Below are positions 23,895 through 36,274 of a stretch of 64,000 nucleotides of DNA, one piece after another (the first letter of the stretch is position 1; every line of letters starts with the position of its first letter). The position numbers and the translations under genes are program-made. The DNA comes from Mytilus trossulus. Taxonomy: Eukaryota > Mollusca > Bivalvia > Mytilida > Mytilidae. The stretch lies in NCBI RefSeq assembly GCF_036588685.1, contig NC_086386.1:5116117-5180116 (forward strand), written 5' to 3'. The notes under the pieces were generated by a model, which saw only the letters and a list, made by a program, of their open reading frames with translations, was not told where the DNA came from and did not search any database.

Positions 23895-24236
23895 TATGGA
23901 TAGTGTTCTCACTGGCAGCCCTCCAATAGATAATGTTTTCACTGGCAGCCCTCCTATGGATAATCTTCTCACTGGCAGTCCTTCTATAGATAATGTTCTC
24001 ACTGGCAGTCCTCCAATAGATAATGTTCTCACTGGCAGCCCTCCTATGGATAATCTTCTCACTGGCAGTCCTTCTATAGATAATGTTCTCACTGGCAGTC
24101 CTCCAATCTAATTAAAATATTGATCTCTGATTACGTTATATATACTACATATTTTAATTAGATTGGGCAGTCCTCCTATGGATAATGTTCTCACTGGCAG
24201 TCCTCCTATGGATAATGTTCTCACTGGCAGTCCTCC
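23895..24236. repeat. 30-bp minisatellite upstream of gene 3
   Basis: About ten copies of a 30-bp unit built on 'gttctcactggcagtcctcc.at.gataat'. The variants follow a three-unit (90-bp) higher-order order, readable as PPIDNV, PPMDNL, PSIDNV on the plus strand. The period is a multiple of three, so long frames stay open on both strands (23857-24111 and 24092-23778). These look like by-products of the array, not genes. The array is split by a hairpin at 24103-24167 and ends 75 bp before the gene 3 start codon. Confidence 0.9.
24103..24167. repeat. Small hairpin inserted in the minisatellite
   Basis: CCAATCTAATTAAAATAT at 24103-24120 is perfectly mirrored at 24150-24167 around a 29-bp loop. 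Minisatellite units continue on both sides, so it was either inserted or arose by inversion. Confidence 0.85.
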
Positions 24237-24310
24237 CATGTCTCTTTAATTGATTATATTACTTTCAGCTCAAGCATCTGTAAAGATACCACTGGTTTAC
24301 ATGGTTTAGA

Positions 24311-27300
24311 ATGGCGTGTGGTGAGACAATTTCAGAATCTTTACTGGTGGCAGCTATCGACTTTGGTACAACATTTTCGGGATATGCATTTGCTATAAGA
24401 AATGACTACAAAGTTGATCCTACAAGAGTGTCTGGAAGCCATTGGCATACAGGTTCACAGCCAGGTCTTTCCCTTAAAACACCCACATGTATTTTGTTTA
24501 ATCAAAATCAAGTATTTGAGTCGTTCGGCGGGGAAGCAGAAGATAAATACACAGAGCTAGCACAAGAGGAAGAGCATATGGACTGGTTCTTCTTTAAAAG
24601 ATTTAAAATGCAACTATATGACAAAAAGGTTTGTTAACTTTTATCAGAATGTAATACATACAAGGTTTTGAATTGCCGGAAAGGATTTTTTTTTATTTAG
24701 ATAACTGGTTGCTTAATTTCCATGGGAAAGGTTTCATGGATACCTACACATAACATCATTCAAATTATGTTTCTGTTGGACCATGTGGGATCATTGGCGA
24801 TCAAACCACATCTCATCAATATGTTATAGTCAAGATAAAAAGCACCATTTTGAACAGTTTAAATTGAATTTCACGGGGAGATATCATTAACTAGACTGTT
24901 TTTCTTTTTTCTTTTCATTGCGATTCACTGTAACATTTTTAATGTTAGATTTTAATTTTGTGTATCTGCATTTAATACCAACAGGAAATATCGAGGGATT
25001 TTATGTTGGAGGGTGAGAATGGTTGTCTGATGCCAGCAATGAGAGTCTTTACAGAGAGCATTAAATTTCTCCGGATGCACCTAGAGGAGCACATTAGTAG
25101 TAAAACAGACGGTATAAAGCCACAGGAAATAGACTGGGTTCTAACGGTACCAGCTATCTGGTCAGATCCAGCCAAACAATTTATGAGGGAAGCTGCTAAT
25201 AATGTATGTCAGATTTATATAATGTTAAAATTCTAACTTCGTCTTTATTAGCATTTTTAATTTTGTCATATTAGTTTTAAATAAAGAAATAAGTCATAAA
25301 ATGTTTAAGATTCTCATAACCCCATAATGAAGCTGAGAAACTGCTATTGTTAGTACACATTTCATGAATTATTAAAAAAGCTTTAAAAGGCCAGTTATCG
25401 GATAAGATAACTTTACTATCCTCGCCGTAGCGGAACCCGAAGGAGCATTGAATTTTCACGTCGTCAGTCTGTACGTCCGTCCTTACAAACGCCTCAAAAT
25501 TTGTTTCCGTTCCCTCACTTAGTTTGCCTTAACAAAATGTTAAATTATACACAATGATCATTACCACAAAACACAGCATAAATTAGAATGTTGGTAGCGT
25601 CACTATTACCGTTCTAGAGTATCAAGTACAAATTTGGTTAGTGTCACTTTTACTGTGCTTGACTTTCCTTTTATAACGTTATGTGCAAGCGGGGGGAGGG
25701 GGGCATTATCTGTGTCCCATGGACACATTTCCGATTTGTTGTAGTTAAAATTTGATGCATTTTCAGGGAGATTGTTAATAGGAATTAAGCATTACTCGTG
25801 TTCCTATTGGTCATCGACCATGTTATTGTCTTACAAACTGACTAATACATTTTCAGGGAGGAATTCCCAACAGTCGCCTGATCTTGGCGTTAGAACCAGA
25901 AGCTGCATCTATCTATTGTAAGAACTTACCTGTCGACAGAACGATCAGTTCTGGTGGGAGATCCACACTGGATGCTTTTGCGGCTGGAACAAAATATCTT
26001 ATATTGGACGCTGGAGGTAATAACGTAGTAACATATATACATATGATCACAGTAATTATGTCTAAATGCAATAATTATGAGCATTTCTCTGTTATGGTAC
26101 ATGCTTTTTCACAATAAATGGAAAGATGACAAAACATTCAACCTACGGGTGATAATGATTAGCGTTAGTTTACCATTGTTTCTAATTTATGTATTAACTT
26201 ATGGAAAATGTTAACTATAATGGTTTACTTTTATAGATTGTTATTTGGATAGAGAGTTGTCTCATTGGCACTCACACCACATCTTCCTATATCTATTCAC
26301 ATTCACGTTCCAGAAACATTATTTTCGTAAGTCAGCACGCAAAATAACCACGTGCACTATTCTAATGATATTGTTTAGTTAATTATTTTGCAATAATGTT
26401 TTACACAGGTGGTACAATTGACATCACTGTACAAGAAATTAAACCAGACGGTAATATTAAACAGATTTATATGGCGAATGGAGGGGATTGGGGTGGAGTC
26501 AAGGTCGACCAAGCCTTTGACGAATTTATGTTGGATATTGTCGGAATGGAAACAATGGACAAGTTCAGAAATGAGGACAAAGCAGAATATTTGAGCTTAT
26601 GTAGGGAGTTCGAGGTGAAAAAGCGTGGCATTCGTCCAGACAGTACAGCAAAAATTACACTTCGAATTCCGTTGATTTTAAGTGAAAAATTTCAGGAGGT
26701 AAAAGGTGTTTCTTTAAAAGATTCTTTTAAATCAAACAAATCAATGTCGTGGATTGGTGATAAATTACGCGTTGATCCTGACACTGCTAAAGATTTCTAT
26801 AGTGAAACTTGCCGCCAAATTACGCAGCACCTTAATGGTATATTCCAAGAACCAGCAGTTGTTGACACTGAAATAATTTTGATGGTGGGTGGCTTCTCAG
26901 AATCGCAAATGCTTCAGGAAGCAATTAAGTCTGCATACCATAACAAAACTGTGATAATTCCCGAAGAAGCCGGACTTGCCGTGTTGAAGGGAGCTGTTCA
27001 ATTTGGATTCAACCCTAAAGTTATAAATCCCCGAATTAGTAGATTCACGTATGGCATAAGTACAAACAAACGTTTCCGTCCCCATACCGACCCGGAGGAC
27101 AAGAAACAAATCGTCAATGATATCATGTACTGTCGTGATAGATTCGGCAAGCATGTCGAAAGAGGTCAGCCGATAGAGGTAGGGGAGGTCACCGATCAGA
27201 GAACTTATAATCCATTAAAAGGTGATCAGCGTAAAATACGCCTCCCTATTTATGCGTCTCGTGCAGTGGATCCAGAGTATATAGATGAGACGGAATGTTC

Positions 27301-27460
27301 TTACCTTGGCGATCTTGAGGTAGATATGTCGGACATTAGGGGAGGATGTGAACGGGAGGTCGTGGTAGGGATGAGATTCGGAGGGACCGATATTGCCGTT
27401 GAAGCTGTGGTGAAATCCACTGGGGAAAAAGTGGATGCACGTTTCAACTTTCTGCGTTAA
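24311..27460 (+). CDS. HSPA12-like atypical Hsp70, gene 3 (4 coding exons)
   Basis: Exons are 24311-24628, 24985-25203, 25857-26016 and 26409-27460, encoding 582 aa. Motifs are IDFGTT at residues 16-21, WVLTVPAIWSDPAKQFMREAA, ALEPEAASIYCKNLPVDRT, DAGGGTIDITVQE across intron 3, and LMVGGFSESQML. Exon 3 has 53 codons, one more than in genes 1 and 2; genes 4 and 5 share this. A 3' splice site (ACTTTCAG, exon from 24269) 42 nt before the ATG again implies a non-coding first exon. The last 34 bp of the gene, stop codon included, are duplicated directly downstream. Intron 2 carries repeat H and a G-rich tract. Intron 3 carries a short reversed repeat D. The gene appears intact and is the probable parent of pseudogene 4. 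Confidence 0.93.
25425..25740 (+). repeat. Dispersed repeat H in intron 2 of gene 3
   Basis: Begins with 'tcctcgccgtagcggaaccc' and contains 'gtttccgttccctcactta', 'caaaatgttaaattatacacaatg' and a GGGGGGAGGGGGG tract near 25690. It resembles 18240-18640. Confidence 0.55.
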
Positions 27461-27494
27461 AAAAGTGGATGCACGTTTCAACTTTCTGCGTTAA
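27426..27494 (+). repeat. 34-bp tandem duplication of the gene 3 C-terminal codons and stop
   Basis: The segment AAAAGTGGATGCACGTTTCA... ending in the TAA stop (27427-27460) is repeated without change at 27461-27494. The second copy lies after the stop and is not translated from gene 3. Confidence 0.95.
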
Positions 27495-28194
27495 CAGCCA
27501 TATATTTGACACTACTGCTTATAATTTCTAATCTATTAAGGAAAATAATTAATAACCAATTATATACTATTCCTGTGTACATGATTTCCATAGTCAACAC
27601 GTTTTAGTTTTCATACCAATGTGCTTTTTTTGTAATTTCGAATTGTCTGATTTTAAAGGAAGCTAATCATTGTAAAATGTTGAAAACAATTCATGAGGCG
27701 ATTAGTGCACATAGTAATTTTATGAGGCATTCTTGTTTATTAGTACAGGTGATTTAATAAGATACAATGTCAAAATTAAACTCTATCTTGTAATTGTTTT
27801 CATTTTCATTAATCCGTTACTCGAAGAAATTGGTAATGTTGATTTGACAGCTAAAAACATTCATGACATTTTTTTTAGACGAATCAAGAAGTCATATATG
27901 CAAATCAACATTTTTGAAGAAATTTTAAATGACAAATTTCTTTAATTTGCAAACTGTACTAACTAATTCTGTTTACAGTATGTATACTACTTAAACTTAT
28001 TTAAATTGCTACATTATATACTGTTTACATACCTTATTACTCGTCTAACAAAAACATTTATTTTATACGAATATTACGGATTGTCACAGACACCAACTGT
28101 ATTTTATATGTCTCTCCTGTATACACTAACATGGTCTGACAGTAAGCTGCGGTAAAATCAGTTTTAAACAATGGTAAGACCATCAACTTTTAGA
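27495..28194. other. 3' flank of gene 3, paralogous to the 3' flank of gene 4
   Basis: No gene. Stretches such as 'ttattagtacaggtgattta' (about 27739) are recognisable in diverged form downstream of pseudogene 4 (about 42793), showing that flanks were duplicated together with the genes. Confidence 0.55.
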
Positions 28195-28440
28195 AAAGGA
28201 AGAGTTTCAAAAAGTAAAATCACAAAAATACTGAACTTAGAGGAAAATCAATTCGGAAAGTCCATTATCACATGGCTAAATCAAATAACATAACGCATCA
28301 AAAACGAATGGACAAGAACCGTCATTTTCCTGACTTGGTACAGGCATTTTCAGATGTAGAAAATGGTGGATTAAACCTGTTTCTATAGCGCTAACCCTCT
28401 CACTTTAATGACATTCTCATCAAATTCTGTTCTATTTACC
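28195..28440 (+). repeat. Dispersed repeat B
   Basis: One of the clearest copies of family B, with GACTTGGTACAGGCATTTTC near 28342. The copy at 44415-44640 lies at a comparable position downstream of gene 4, although order and spacing are disturbed. Confidence 0.75.
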
Positions 28441-28618
28441 TGATTAAAGAATATTTAATTATACGCCTGAAAATCTTTCTAATCTCAGGAAATTATTGAT
28501 AATAAACTTTATATTGTTTCCTGTTGCTATCGTCTTGGACTATTGTACATATATAGGTCACCTTTTTCATAAACATATCAGTCTTAATTATTTGGGATCA
28601 TTGTATAGGTTATGTTAT

Positions 28619-28984
28619 TATTTATCAAAGGCACCAGGATTATAATTTTATACGCCAGACGCGCGTTTCGTCTACATAAGACTCATCAGTGACGCTCATA
28701 TCTAAATATTTTATAAAGCCAAAAAAAATACAAAGTTGAAGAGCATTGAGGATCCAAAATTCCAAAAGGTAGTGCCAAATACGACTAAGGTAATCTATGC
28801 CTGGAATAAGAATAATTATCCTTAGTTTTTCGAAAAAATCAAAGTTTTGTAAACAGGAAATTTATTCAAATAACCACATTATTGGTATTCATGACAACAT
28901 CACCAAAGTGTTGGCTCCTGGGCTGGTAATACCCTCGGCGAAGAAACGTCCACCAGCAGTGGCATCGACCCAGTGGTGTTATCT
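28619..28984 (+). repeat. Dispersed repeat A, near full-length unit
   Basis: Runs from 'ttatcaaaggcaccagg' through CCAGACGCGCGTTTCGTC, 'actcatcagtgacgctca', 'ccaaatacgactaaggtaat' and 'accctcggcgaagaaacgtcc' to 'cgacccagtggtgt'. The unit is about 360 bp. It is a non-coding family of unknown class. Confidence 0.85.
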
Positions 28985-29094
28985 GTGTCAATTATACAGG
29001 CGTTATATATTATCTGGGTCTATTCGACAGGCATTGCCACTCAGAACATAAAATTTTATATTTATTGAATGGAATAGAATGAAAAATGCTTTAT

Positions 29095-29250
29095 TCTCAG
29101 AGGCGGATTTAGGGGGGGGGGGGGGGGGGGCTTGAGAAAAATTTGGTTGCTTATATAGGGAATCACTGAAGCGTGACTGGAGCGGGCCCCCTCTTAGGCC
29201 AGTCAGTGTCCCCCCACTTATAAAAATTTCTGGATCCGCCCCTGATTCTA
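29095..29250. mobile_element. MITE-like repeat I with G run
   Basis: Opens with AGAGGCGGATTTAGGGGGGG and closes with 'ggatccgcccctgattct', giving mirrored GGCGGAT ends. A G run of nearly 20 lies at the left edge. Related to 21688-21815. Confidence 0.7.
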
Positions 29251-30102
29251 AATTAAAGGACACAAGGGGCGACGCGACATGAGATTATAGCATTACACAA
29301 AACGAATTATTTCATAGTGGATAATTATACGGGGAGGGGGGTCTCACTCGGGTATTAGTTCTTGTGAGATTAGTACTGTAAAGGCAGGTAGGTGTTAAAT
29401 GTGCCCAACTTACATCTCCGTCAAAATTTTAATAAAATATGATGAGCGCCTAAAGAAATGTGACATATAATGCTAGACCCTTTTTTTTTTTATCCCTTTT
29501 GTAAAAATAGTTCAAAATTGACTTTTCAAAGCACCTGATGTTCAGTGGTTGTCGTGTGTTGATGTAGTTTATACATGTTTATCGTTTTATATAGATTAGA
29601 CCGTTGGTTGTTCTGATTGGATGGTTTAACACGAGTAATTTGAGGCCCTTTATAGCGTGTTGAAGTCGGTACTTTGACCTAATATGGTTTACTTTTAAAA
29701 ATTGTGGCTTGGTCTCGCAGCATTTTTTTCTTCATTTCAAACACTTGTGATTGTCATATAGGGGTAAGTGAAAACTCGTGGATTCCTATTGAAATGTGAT
29801 TAAACTGAACCTGAAAAGAAAGCTAGGAATGATTGGTAAATTTCCAATTATTTTATCCTTGTTTGAATTTCTTATCAAATGAAAAAATAGAAGTTAAAAA
29901 AGTTGCGTTTCGTTTGGCACTCGCAGTATATTAAATATTCAATGATGGCAAATTAAGTAAAAATATATATGTCATATGACGAGCAAGGAGTTTCAATAAA
30001 TTCGAATTTTATTCAGATTGGGAGTGACATTATGCCATTAAAAGGCAAATGTCATTTACAGTAATAATCATCCTCCTGACTATGATCTACTATCAACTAT
30101 AA
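29251..30102. other. Intergenic, partly paralogous to 43.6-43.8 kb
   Basis: No gene. 'gacacaaggggcgacgcgacatgagattatagcatta' (29259 on) and the 'gaaatgtgacatataatg...ccctttttttttttatccctt' stretch (29455 on) match 43618-43750 downstream of pseudogene 4. Confidence 0.5.
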
Positions 30103-30492
30103 TAGTTATCAAAGGTACCAGGGTGATAATTTAATACACCAGACGCGCGTTTCGTCTACATTAGACTCATCAGTGAAGCTCAGATCAAAATATTTATAAA
30201 GCCAAACAAGTACAAAGTGGAAGAGCATTGAGGACCCAACATTCCAAAAAATTGTGCCAAATACGGCTAAGGTAATCTATTACTAAAATAATAAAATCTC
30301 TAGGTTTTCGAAATTCAAAGTTTTGTAACAGGAAATTTATATAAATTATTGATATTCATGTCAACACGGACGTGCTAACTACTGGGCTGATGATTACCCT
30401 CGGGAACGAAACATCCACCAGAAGTGGCATCGATCCAGTGGTGTAAATAGTTATCAAAGGTACCAGGATTGTAATTTAATACGACAGACGTG
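30103..30492 (+). repeat. Dispersed repeat A, one unit plus the start of a second
   Basis: A roughly 345-bp unit ends at 'ccagtggtgtaaatag' and is followed head-to-tail by the first 45 bp of another unit (30449-30492). Confidence 0.85.
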
Positions 30493-32389
30493 TATTATTG
30501 TTTGTGTGTTTGTTAGATTTATTTTTATGTTTCTTGGACTTTTTGGGGTTAATTGTGTTGTATGTTTACACAGTTGTTGGCTGCTGGCTCCTATGAATTG
30601 TAGTATTAACTTAATATAATGTATTTTTTGGGTTGCTTACTAAATTTGGTCAATATCATGTAGAGCAATAAAACTTGAAAATACGACTTAAGGGCTTACG
30701 ATACAGTTTTGATACCGTATTGAAATTTTGCTGACAATTTGCGTATAGGCTATTTTTTGCCTGATTAAATCAAATATTTGAAAGATAAACACAAGCTGTT
30801 TTTTTGTTAAATTATTTGTAAATTCTGTTTTTTATAAATGTCCCATAAATTTATGCAATTTATTGTTTTTTTTCAAATAACTCATATTTACCAAATGTTC
30901 ACGAATGTAGGAAAAAACATAATTTTTGCGGTTTATCTTTTAAATTTAAAAAAAATTTGCCCTATTGACGATTTCATGAAAAAGCACACGTAATTTTCTT
31001 ACGTAAATCAAACCAAAATTTATTTAAAAAAAAAGTGGTTCATGAACTTGTTTACAAGATAAATCAGTTGCTAAAGAGACAAAAAATTCTCCTTTGAGTA
31101 CAAAAAACGTTGATGTATACCTCAACTTTAAAAGGTCATTGTACGGTATTTAACAAAAAGCGAAACCTATATGGTATACAGTAAGCTTTTATAAAAGACC
31201 CCAAGTTGACAAAATGCCGAATAATTTTTTTTAACAAAACACTGTTATCCAACCGAGTATAAATGCAGCGGATTTGAGCAACTCTGACAGTGGTGTAACA
31301 ACACAAAGCAAGAAGAAATGTTAAGATCAGTTGGAAATGGCGCAAAGCACAATAAACTGCCAACACGAAACGCACAAAGCACGAAATTAGTCCTCTGCGA
31401 TATCCGAGGCACTAATTATAACTATTAAATGTAATATCATGTTTCACTAGTGTAAGCAATTTTTGTTATTGGAGTAAACAATTCCGTCTAACTATCTTTA
31501 CAACATAAAGACTTTTTTGCGATATATATTACTAAATATCAACAAGTTGATATCTAAAATTATTTCATAAATTCAAACCTATTTTAAAATCAAATTTCAC
31601 ATGATAACATGTCGTGTATAGATTTTCTGTTGTCATTAGTATATTGACATTTGTTATCAATACGCCTTTTTATCTCACATCAGTTGATGTGTGCACCTTT
31701 AAAGTCTACAACACCGCGAAAATACACAACAAATTTCTTCTAAAGCCTATAACGCTGATATAGTCCTCAAATGACCTCTGGAAACACCGTGCAAGTCCAC
31801 ACAATGTTTTTTTTTTTCAATCAAAAAAGTAATTCTCAATTCGCACCTTTTTTTATAATAAAAAGCATGCATGTACTATCGTTATTGGTAGTTATTTCTT
31901 ATCAGGGTGAATTACATGTGTGATACATGAAATGATTACAGTATATTTAGTAGATTTGATCTTTGTATTGTGATTTTCTGTGAATCAAACCGGCAATATT
32001 ACTGAAAAGGTATCTAGATATGGGTTTTTTTTTTGTATTTTTTAGTAACTATTTGTACCTCCACTAAAAAGACATAGCACTCTCTTCATTTATATGATAA
32101 AGACACTGGCATACCTTGCGCATCACCTTCACGGTAAGCCTTTCGTTTATACGGTGTATATTTTCAACTTGTAATTATTCAGATATTGTTAGGCCATTAC
32201 ACATTTGCAAACATTTGATATAATTCAGGGATGGTTTGACTACGTATACTTCTTTATTTATTGTCAAATCATCCTGTTGTCTATGGGATACCCTTTCCCT
32301 TTCACGAATGGTACCCACCGAATTAGACTATTTACAGGATTTGTAATAACATAATCAACACGAAGGGTGCCACATGTGGAGAAGGATCT
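30493..32389. other. Intergenic, nothing recognised
   Basis: AT-rich DNA between gene 3 and pseudogene 4 with many A/T runs. No exon or RNA gene seen. Some of it (about 30690-31150) may be an unnamed old repeat. Confidence 0.35.
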
Positions 32390-32585
32390 GCTTTCTCTTC
32401 CGGAGCACCTGAGATCATACCAAGTTTTTGGTGGGGTTTGTGTTGCTTAGAATTTAGTTTTTTATGTTGTGTCTTCTGTACTATTTCTTGTCTGTCTGTC
32501 TTTTTATTAAAGCCATGGCGTTGTCAGTTTATTTTCTATCTATGAGTTTGACTCTCCCTCTGGTTACTTTCGTTCCTCTTTTTTT
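32390..32585 (+). repeat. Dispersed repeat C
   Basis: Plus-strand copy from 'ccggagcacctgagatcat' to 'ctttcgttcctcttttt'. It lies directly upstream of the exon 1 relic. Confidence 0.85.
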
Positions 32586-32625
32586 ATATTAAGAAATATA
32601 GTGACATCAACGACTACTAGTATTA

Positions 32626-32721
32626 TGACTACAAGAGTGTCTGGTAGTCATTGGCATACAAGTTCACAGCCAGGTTGTCCCCTCAAAAACAAAATGTATT
32701 TTGTTTAACCAAAATCAATTT
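32626..32721 (+). pseudogene. Relic of HSPA12 exon 1 (middle part)
   Basis: The stretch matches the middle of exon 1 of genes 3 and 4, with the same 'acaagagtgtctggtagtcattggcatac' wording and the 'ttcacagccagg' block. It has substitutions and small deletions that break the frame (for example GGTTGTCCCC for GGTCTTTCCC and loss of the ACACCAACA segment). There is no start codon, phosphate-1 motif or splice donor. It is a fragment of an extra, dead copy 300 bp upstream of pseudogene 4. Confidence 0.85.
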
Positions 32722-32778
32722 TCTCTCATCCATCTCTTTAATTATATGTTAATTTTTGTATATTTCCTAAACTTAAAA

Positions 32779-32977
32779 TTTTTCGAAAAAATAAGGATTT
32801 TCTTATCCCAGGAATAGATTACCTTAGCCGTTTTTGGAATTTTGGGTCTTCAATGCTCTTCAACTTTGTACTTGTTTGGCTTTTTTTTTTTATTTAAGTG
32901 TCACTGATGAGTCTTATGTAGACGAAAGCGCGTCTGGCGTATTAAATTATAATCCTGGTAACTTTAATAACTTTAAA
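32779..32977 (-). repeat. Dispersed repeat A (reverse), partial
   Basis: Reverse partial copy between the exon 1 relic and exon 1 of pseudogene 4. It contains 'actgatgagtcttatgtagacga' and ends near the 'cctggtaac' edge. Confidence 0.75.
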
Positions 32978-33553
32978 CTTTACAATGATTATATTAATTT
33001 CAGTCAAAGAATTTGAAACGATAACGCTCGTTTAAAATGGCGTGTGGTGAGACAATTTCAGAAGCGTTACTGGTAGCAGCTATAGATTTGGGCACAACAT
33101 TTTCGGGATATGCATTTGCTATCAGAAATAACTACAAAGTTGATACTACAAGAGTGTCTGGTAGCCATTGGCATACAGGTTCACAGCCAGGTCTTTCCCT
33201 CAAAACACCAACATGTATTTTGTTTGATCAAAATCAAGTTTTTGATTCGTTCGGCGGGGAAGCAGAAGATAAATATACAGAGCTAGCACAAGAAGAAGAA
33301 CATATGGACTGCTTCTTCTTTACACAATTTAATATGCAACTGTATGCCAAAAAGGTCTGTTAATTACATTAGAATATGATATACATCATCAGTTGAATTG
33401 TAAAGCAATGTATGTTGATTTATATATTTATATAATCATTTACTTAATCTCATTGGAAAATATTTCATGGATACACTGGTGCGATTCGAACGGGAGCACA
33501 CATGACTCGTCTCTATTACTGTATTCATTACAATTCAGAAAGCTGGGTGCAAC

Positions 33554-33658
33554 CACAAAAAATAACAAAAATAACGAACTCTGAGAAAATTTCAAAACAG
33601 AAAGTCCCTTATCAAATGACAAAATCAAAATCTCAAATACATCAAACAAATGAATAAC
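33554..33658 (+). repeat. Dispersed repeat B, partial, in intron 1 of gene 4
   Basis: Shares 'aataacgaactctgag' and 'atcaaatgacaaaatcaaaa' with other B copies. It stops before the family core. Confidence 0.6.
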
Positions 33659-34062
33659 ATCTGGATACGGAAGTCAACATTGTGTTATAATCTTAACCCC
33701 TTTAAACCAAACTTATATGTAAACAACGATCGAAAAATAAAGTACAAGTGGGTGGGAGTCAGAATAGCTAGTCGTTTACGTTACAGTGACAGACCTTATT
33801 TCACTCGTCAACCTTTTTATTTGGCATATTAAACCCCAGATGTAAAAACATACATTTAATTTTATTCTCTGTGAAACAACATTTTTTTTCAACTTGTTCT
33901 CCCAATACTACAGTATATATATATATTAGTCTAATATATTGAAACCAACGACACTTTAAGTTTTCATAACAGTTGGATTTGGGAGCTTCAATCATCCAAA
34001 TACGCCTCTAAAGAAACAATTAAAAAAAATCGGACATTATGTTTGTTAGTTACTCATGTTAC

Positions 34063-34660
34063 TGTTTACAAAAGTTTGAATGTTTTGAAATACTAAGGCT
34101 TTTCTACCTCAGCCATAGATAACCTTAGCTGTATTTGGCAAAACTTTTAGGGTCTTTGGTCCTAAATGATCTTCAACTTAGTACTTTATTTGGCCTTTTT
34201 TTACTTTTTGGATTCGAGCGTCACTGATGAGTCTTTTGTAGACGAAACGCGCGTCTGGCGTATATATAAAATTTATTCCTGGTATCTATGATGAGTTTAT
34301 TTAAAACATCTGGGTCGATGCCACTGCTGGTGGAGATTTATTTCCCCGAGGGTATCACAAGCCAAGTAGTCAGCACTTTTTGTGCTGACATGAATTATCA
34401 TTGATATTTTTATATTTATAAATCAACTGTTTACAAAAGTTTGAACTTTTTGAAATACTTAGGCTTTTTTACCTCAGGCATAGATAACCTTAGCTGTATT
34501 TTGCAAAACGTTTAGGAACTTTGGTCCTCAATGCTTTTCAACTTCGTACTTTATTTGGCCTTTTTATTTTTTTTGGATTCGAGCGTCACTGATGAGTCTT
34601 TTGAAGACGAAACGCGCGTATGGCGTATATATACAATTTGGTCTGGTATCTATAATGAGT
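34063..34660 (-). repeat. Head-to-tail pair of repeat A units, reverse orientation
   Basis: A partial reverse unit (34063-34296) is followed by a fuller one (34297-34660). Both include the reverse complement of CCAGACGCGCGTTTCGTC. The junction has the 'ctgggtcgatgccactgctgg' edge, so units join end to start as at 36636. Confidence 0.8.
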
Positions 34661-34889
34661 TTATTTACATCTCTTTAACTTTCTTGTGCGTTGTGTTAAC
34701 CTTGGCCAAATCGTTCTTTGATGAGATTGAAATGGGTATTTAATGAGCTTCTATACAGGTCTTTTAAACCTAATGCTTTTTGTTATCTATTAATCATGTT
34801 TTTCTTTGTCTAATATGTTCTCCTATTTATTTGTATTGTAGTCCTGTAATATTATGTTGTCATTTCAATGTTATATTTATCTTTGCCAT

Positions 34890-35325
34890 TCATATGCGAG
34901 GTATGGCATGCCACAAAACCAGGTTCAACCCACCACTTTTATTCCCCTTTAAAAGTGTCTTGTACTTAGTCAGGAAGATGGCCATTGTTATATTATTGTT
35001 CGTTTCTGTGTGTGTTGCATTTTAACGTTGAGTCGTTTGTGTTTTCTCTTATTTTTGAGATATTGAGATAAGACGTGGCACGGTACTTGTCTATCCCAAA
35101 TTCATGTATTTGGTTTTTATGTTATATTTGTTATTCTCGTGGTGTTTTGTCTGATGCTTGTTCCGTTTCTGTGTGTGTTGCGTTTCTGTGTTGTGTCGTT
35201 GTTCTCCTCCTAAATTTAATGCGTTTCCCTCGGTTTTAGTTTGTTACCCCGATTTTGTTTTTTTGTCCATGGATTAATGAGTTTTGAACAGCGGTATACT
35301 ACTGTTGCCTTTATTTATATTGGGT
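34890..35325 (+). repeat. Dispersed repeat F
   Basis: Contains 'aaaaccaggttcaacccacca', two 'cgtttctgtgtgtgttgc' blocks, 'gcgtttccctcggttttag' and 'cagcggtatactactgttgcc'. A reverse copy of its right part is at 51600-51740. It may be a retroelement tail. Confidence 0.65.
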
Positions 35326-36274
35326 AAAAATTAATCTGACTTAAACATCACGTTCTAAAACCAATTATTTACATCATGTTGTGATCACATTCGACATGTC
35401 TTTTTCTTACATTAGTTTTTACGTTTACTTCAGTTCATGATGGTTGGCTTTCACCTGTTGCTTGAAGACGAAAAAAATAGAAACCCCTTAAACCTTTTGG
35501 TCAATCTAATAACTCGAGGCCGGCATTTGTTAATATAAATGAAAGTCAATTGAAACTAAGACAGTCCGAATATATCTCTTTTTCTAAGTAAAAATGCAGA
35601 CTTTACCGTAAGTGAAGTGATTCAGTCTTCAAGGAATCGTTCTTATTTTCCAATGAAATATTTAATTTCAACCACAAGCACAAGAATGTGTCTATCTTTG
35701 AATTTGGTGTATATATTAGCGGCAATAAGTGAAATTAGGAATAAAGCTTAAATCGTAGGCAATAAGCTAACGCAGTAAGTCTATTGCCTAAATGATGTTA
35801 AGCATTAATCTTAAATCCTGAAAAATGTGTACATAAATGCGAGTAAATAAAAGACATGTATTCATTTAAATAGTAATATATTTGTTATATAAAACATTAA
35901 GAGAACTGGAGCCTGTTTATCGATACTATCCTTAGATCGGTCATACAAGAGATTCTTAAGACAGAAATTAGGATGAAGTTGGGAACGACTTTCGACATGT
36001 CTCAGATGCACATCGAAGCTATTTGGGGAATATTTTAGCTAGGACGTCCTAACAGCTGTCCTAAGTATTTATGTAAAAGAAAATAGCAAATGAAAAATTG
36101 AAATATTGTATCCAATTTAACCAACTGCTATAATTCAATAACCGATTCATTATTAGAAAATAATATTAAGTTTTAAATTAAAGGGTAATAAATAATTTTG
36201 ATATAATCATATTTGTACATTTAAACTCTTTGAAACAAAAAATTAGTCAAAAAAATATAACTTTTATATATTAA

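Noticed and set aside
23778-24111. Open frames on both strands of the 30-bp minisatellite (10-residue repeats)
   Set aside because: A 30-bp period without stop codons keeps frames open automatically; both strands are open equally and neither shows a domain or signal peptide.
24311-27460. Classical inducible Hsp70 identity for these genes
   Set aside because: Coding exons are interrupted, the C-terminal substrate-binding domain and EEVD are absent, and the motifs are those of the HSPA12 branch.
34531-35025. Open frames near repeat A and F copies
   Set aside because: They lie wholly inside dispersed repeats and carry no domain I recognise.
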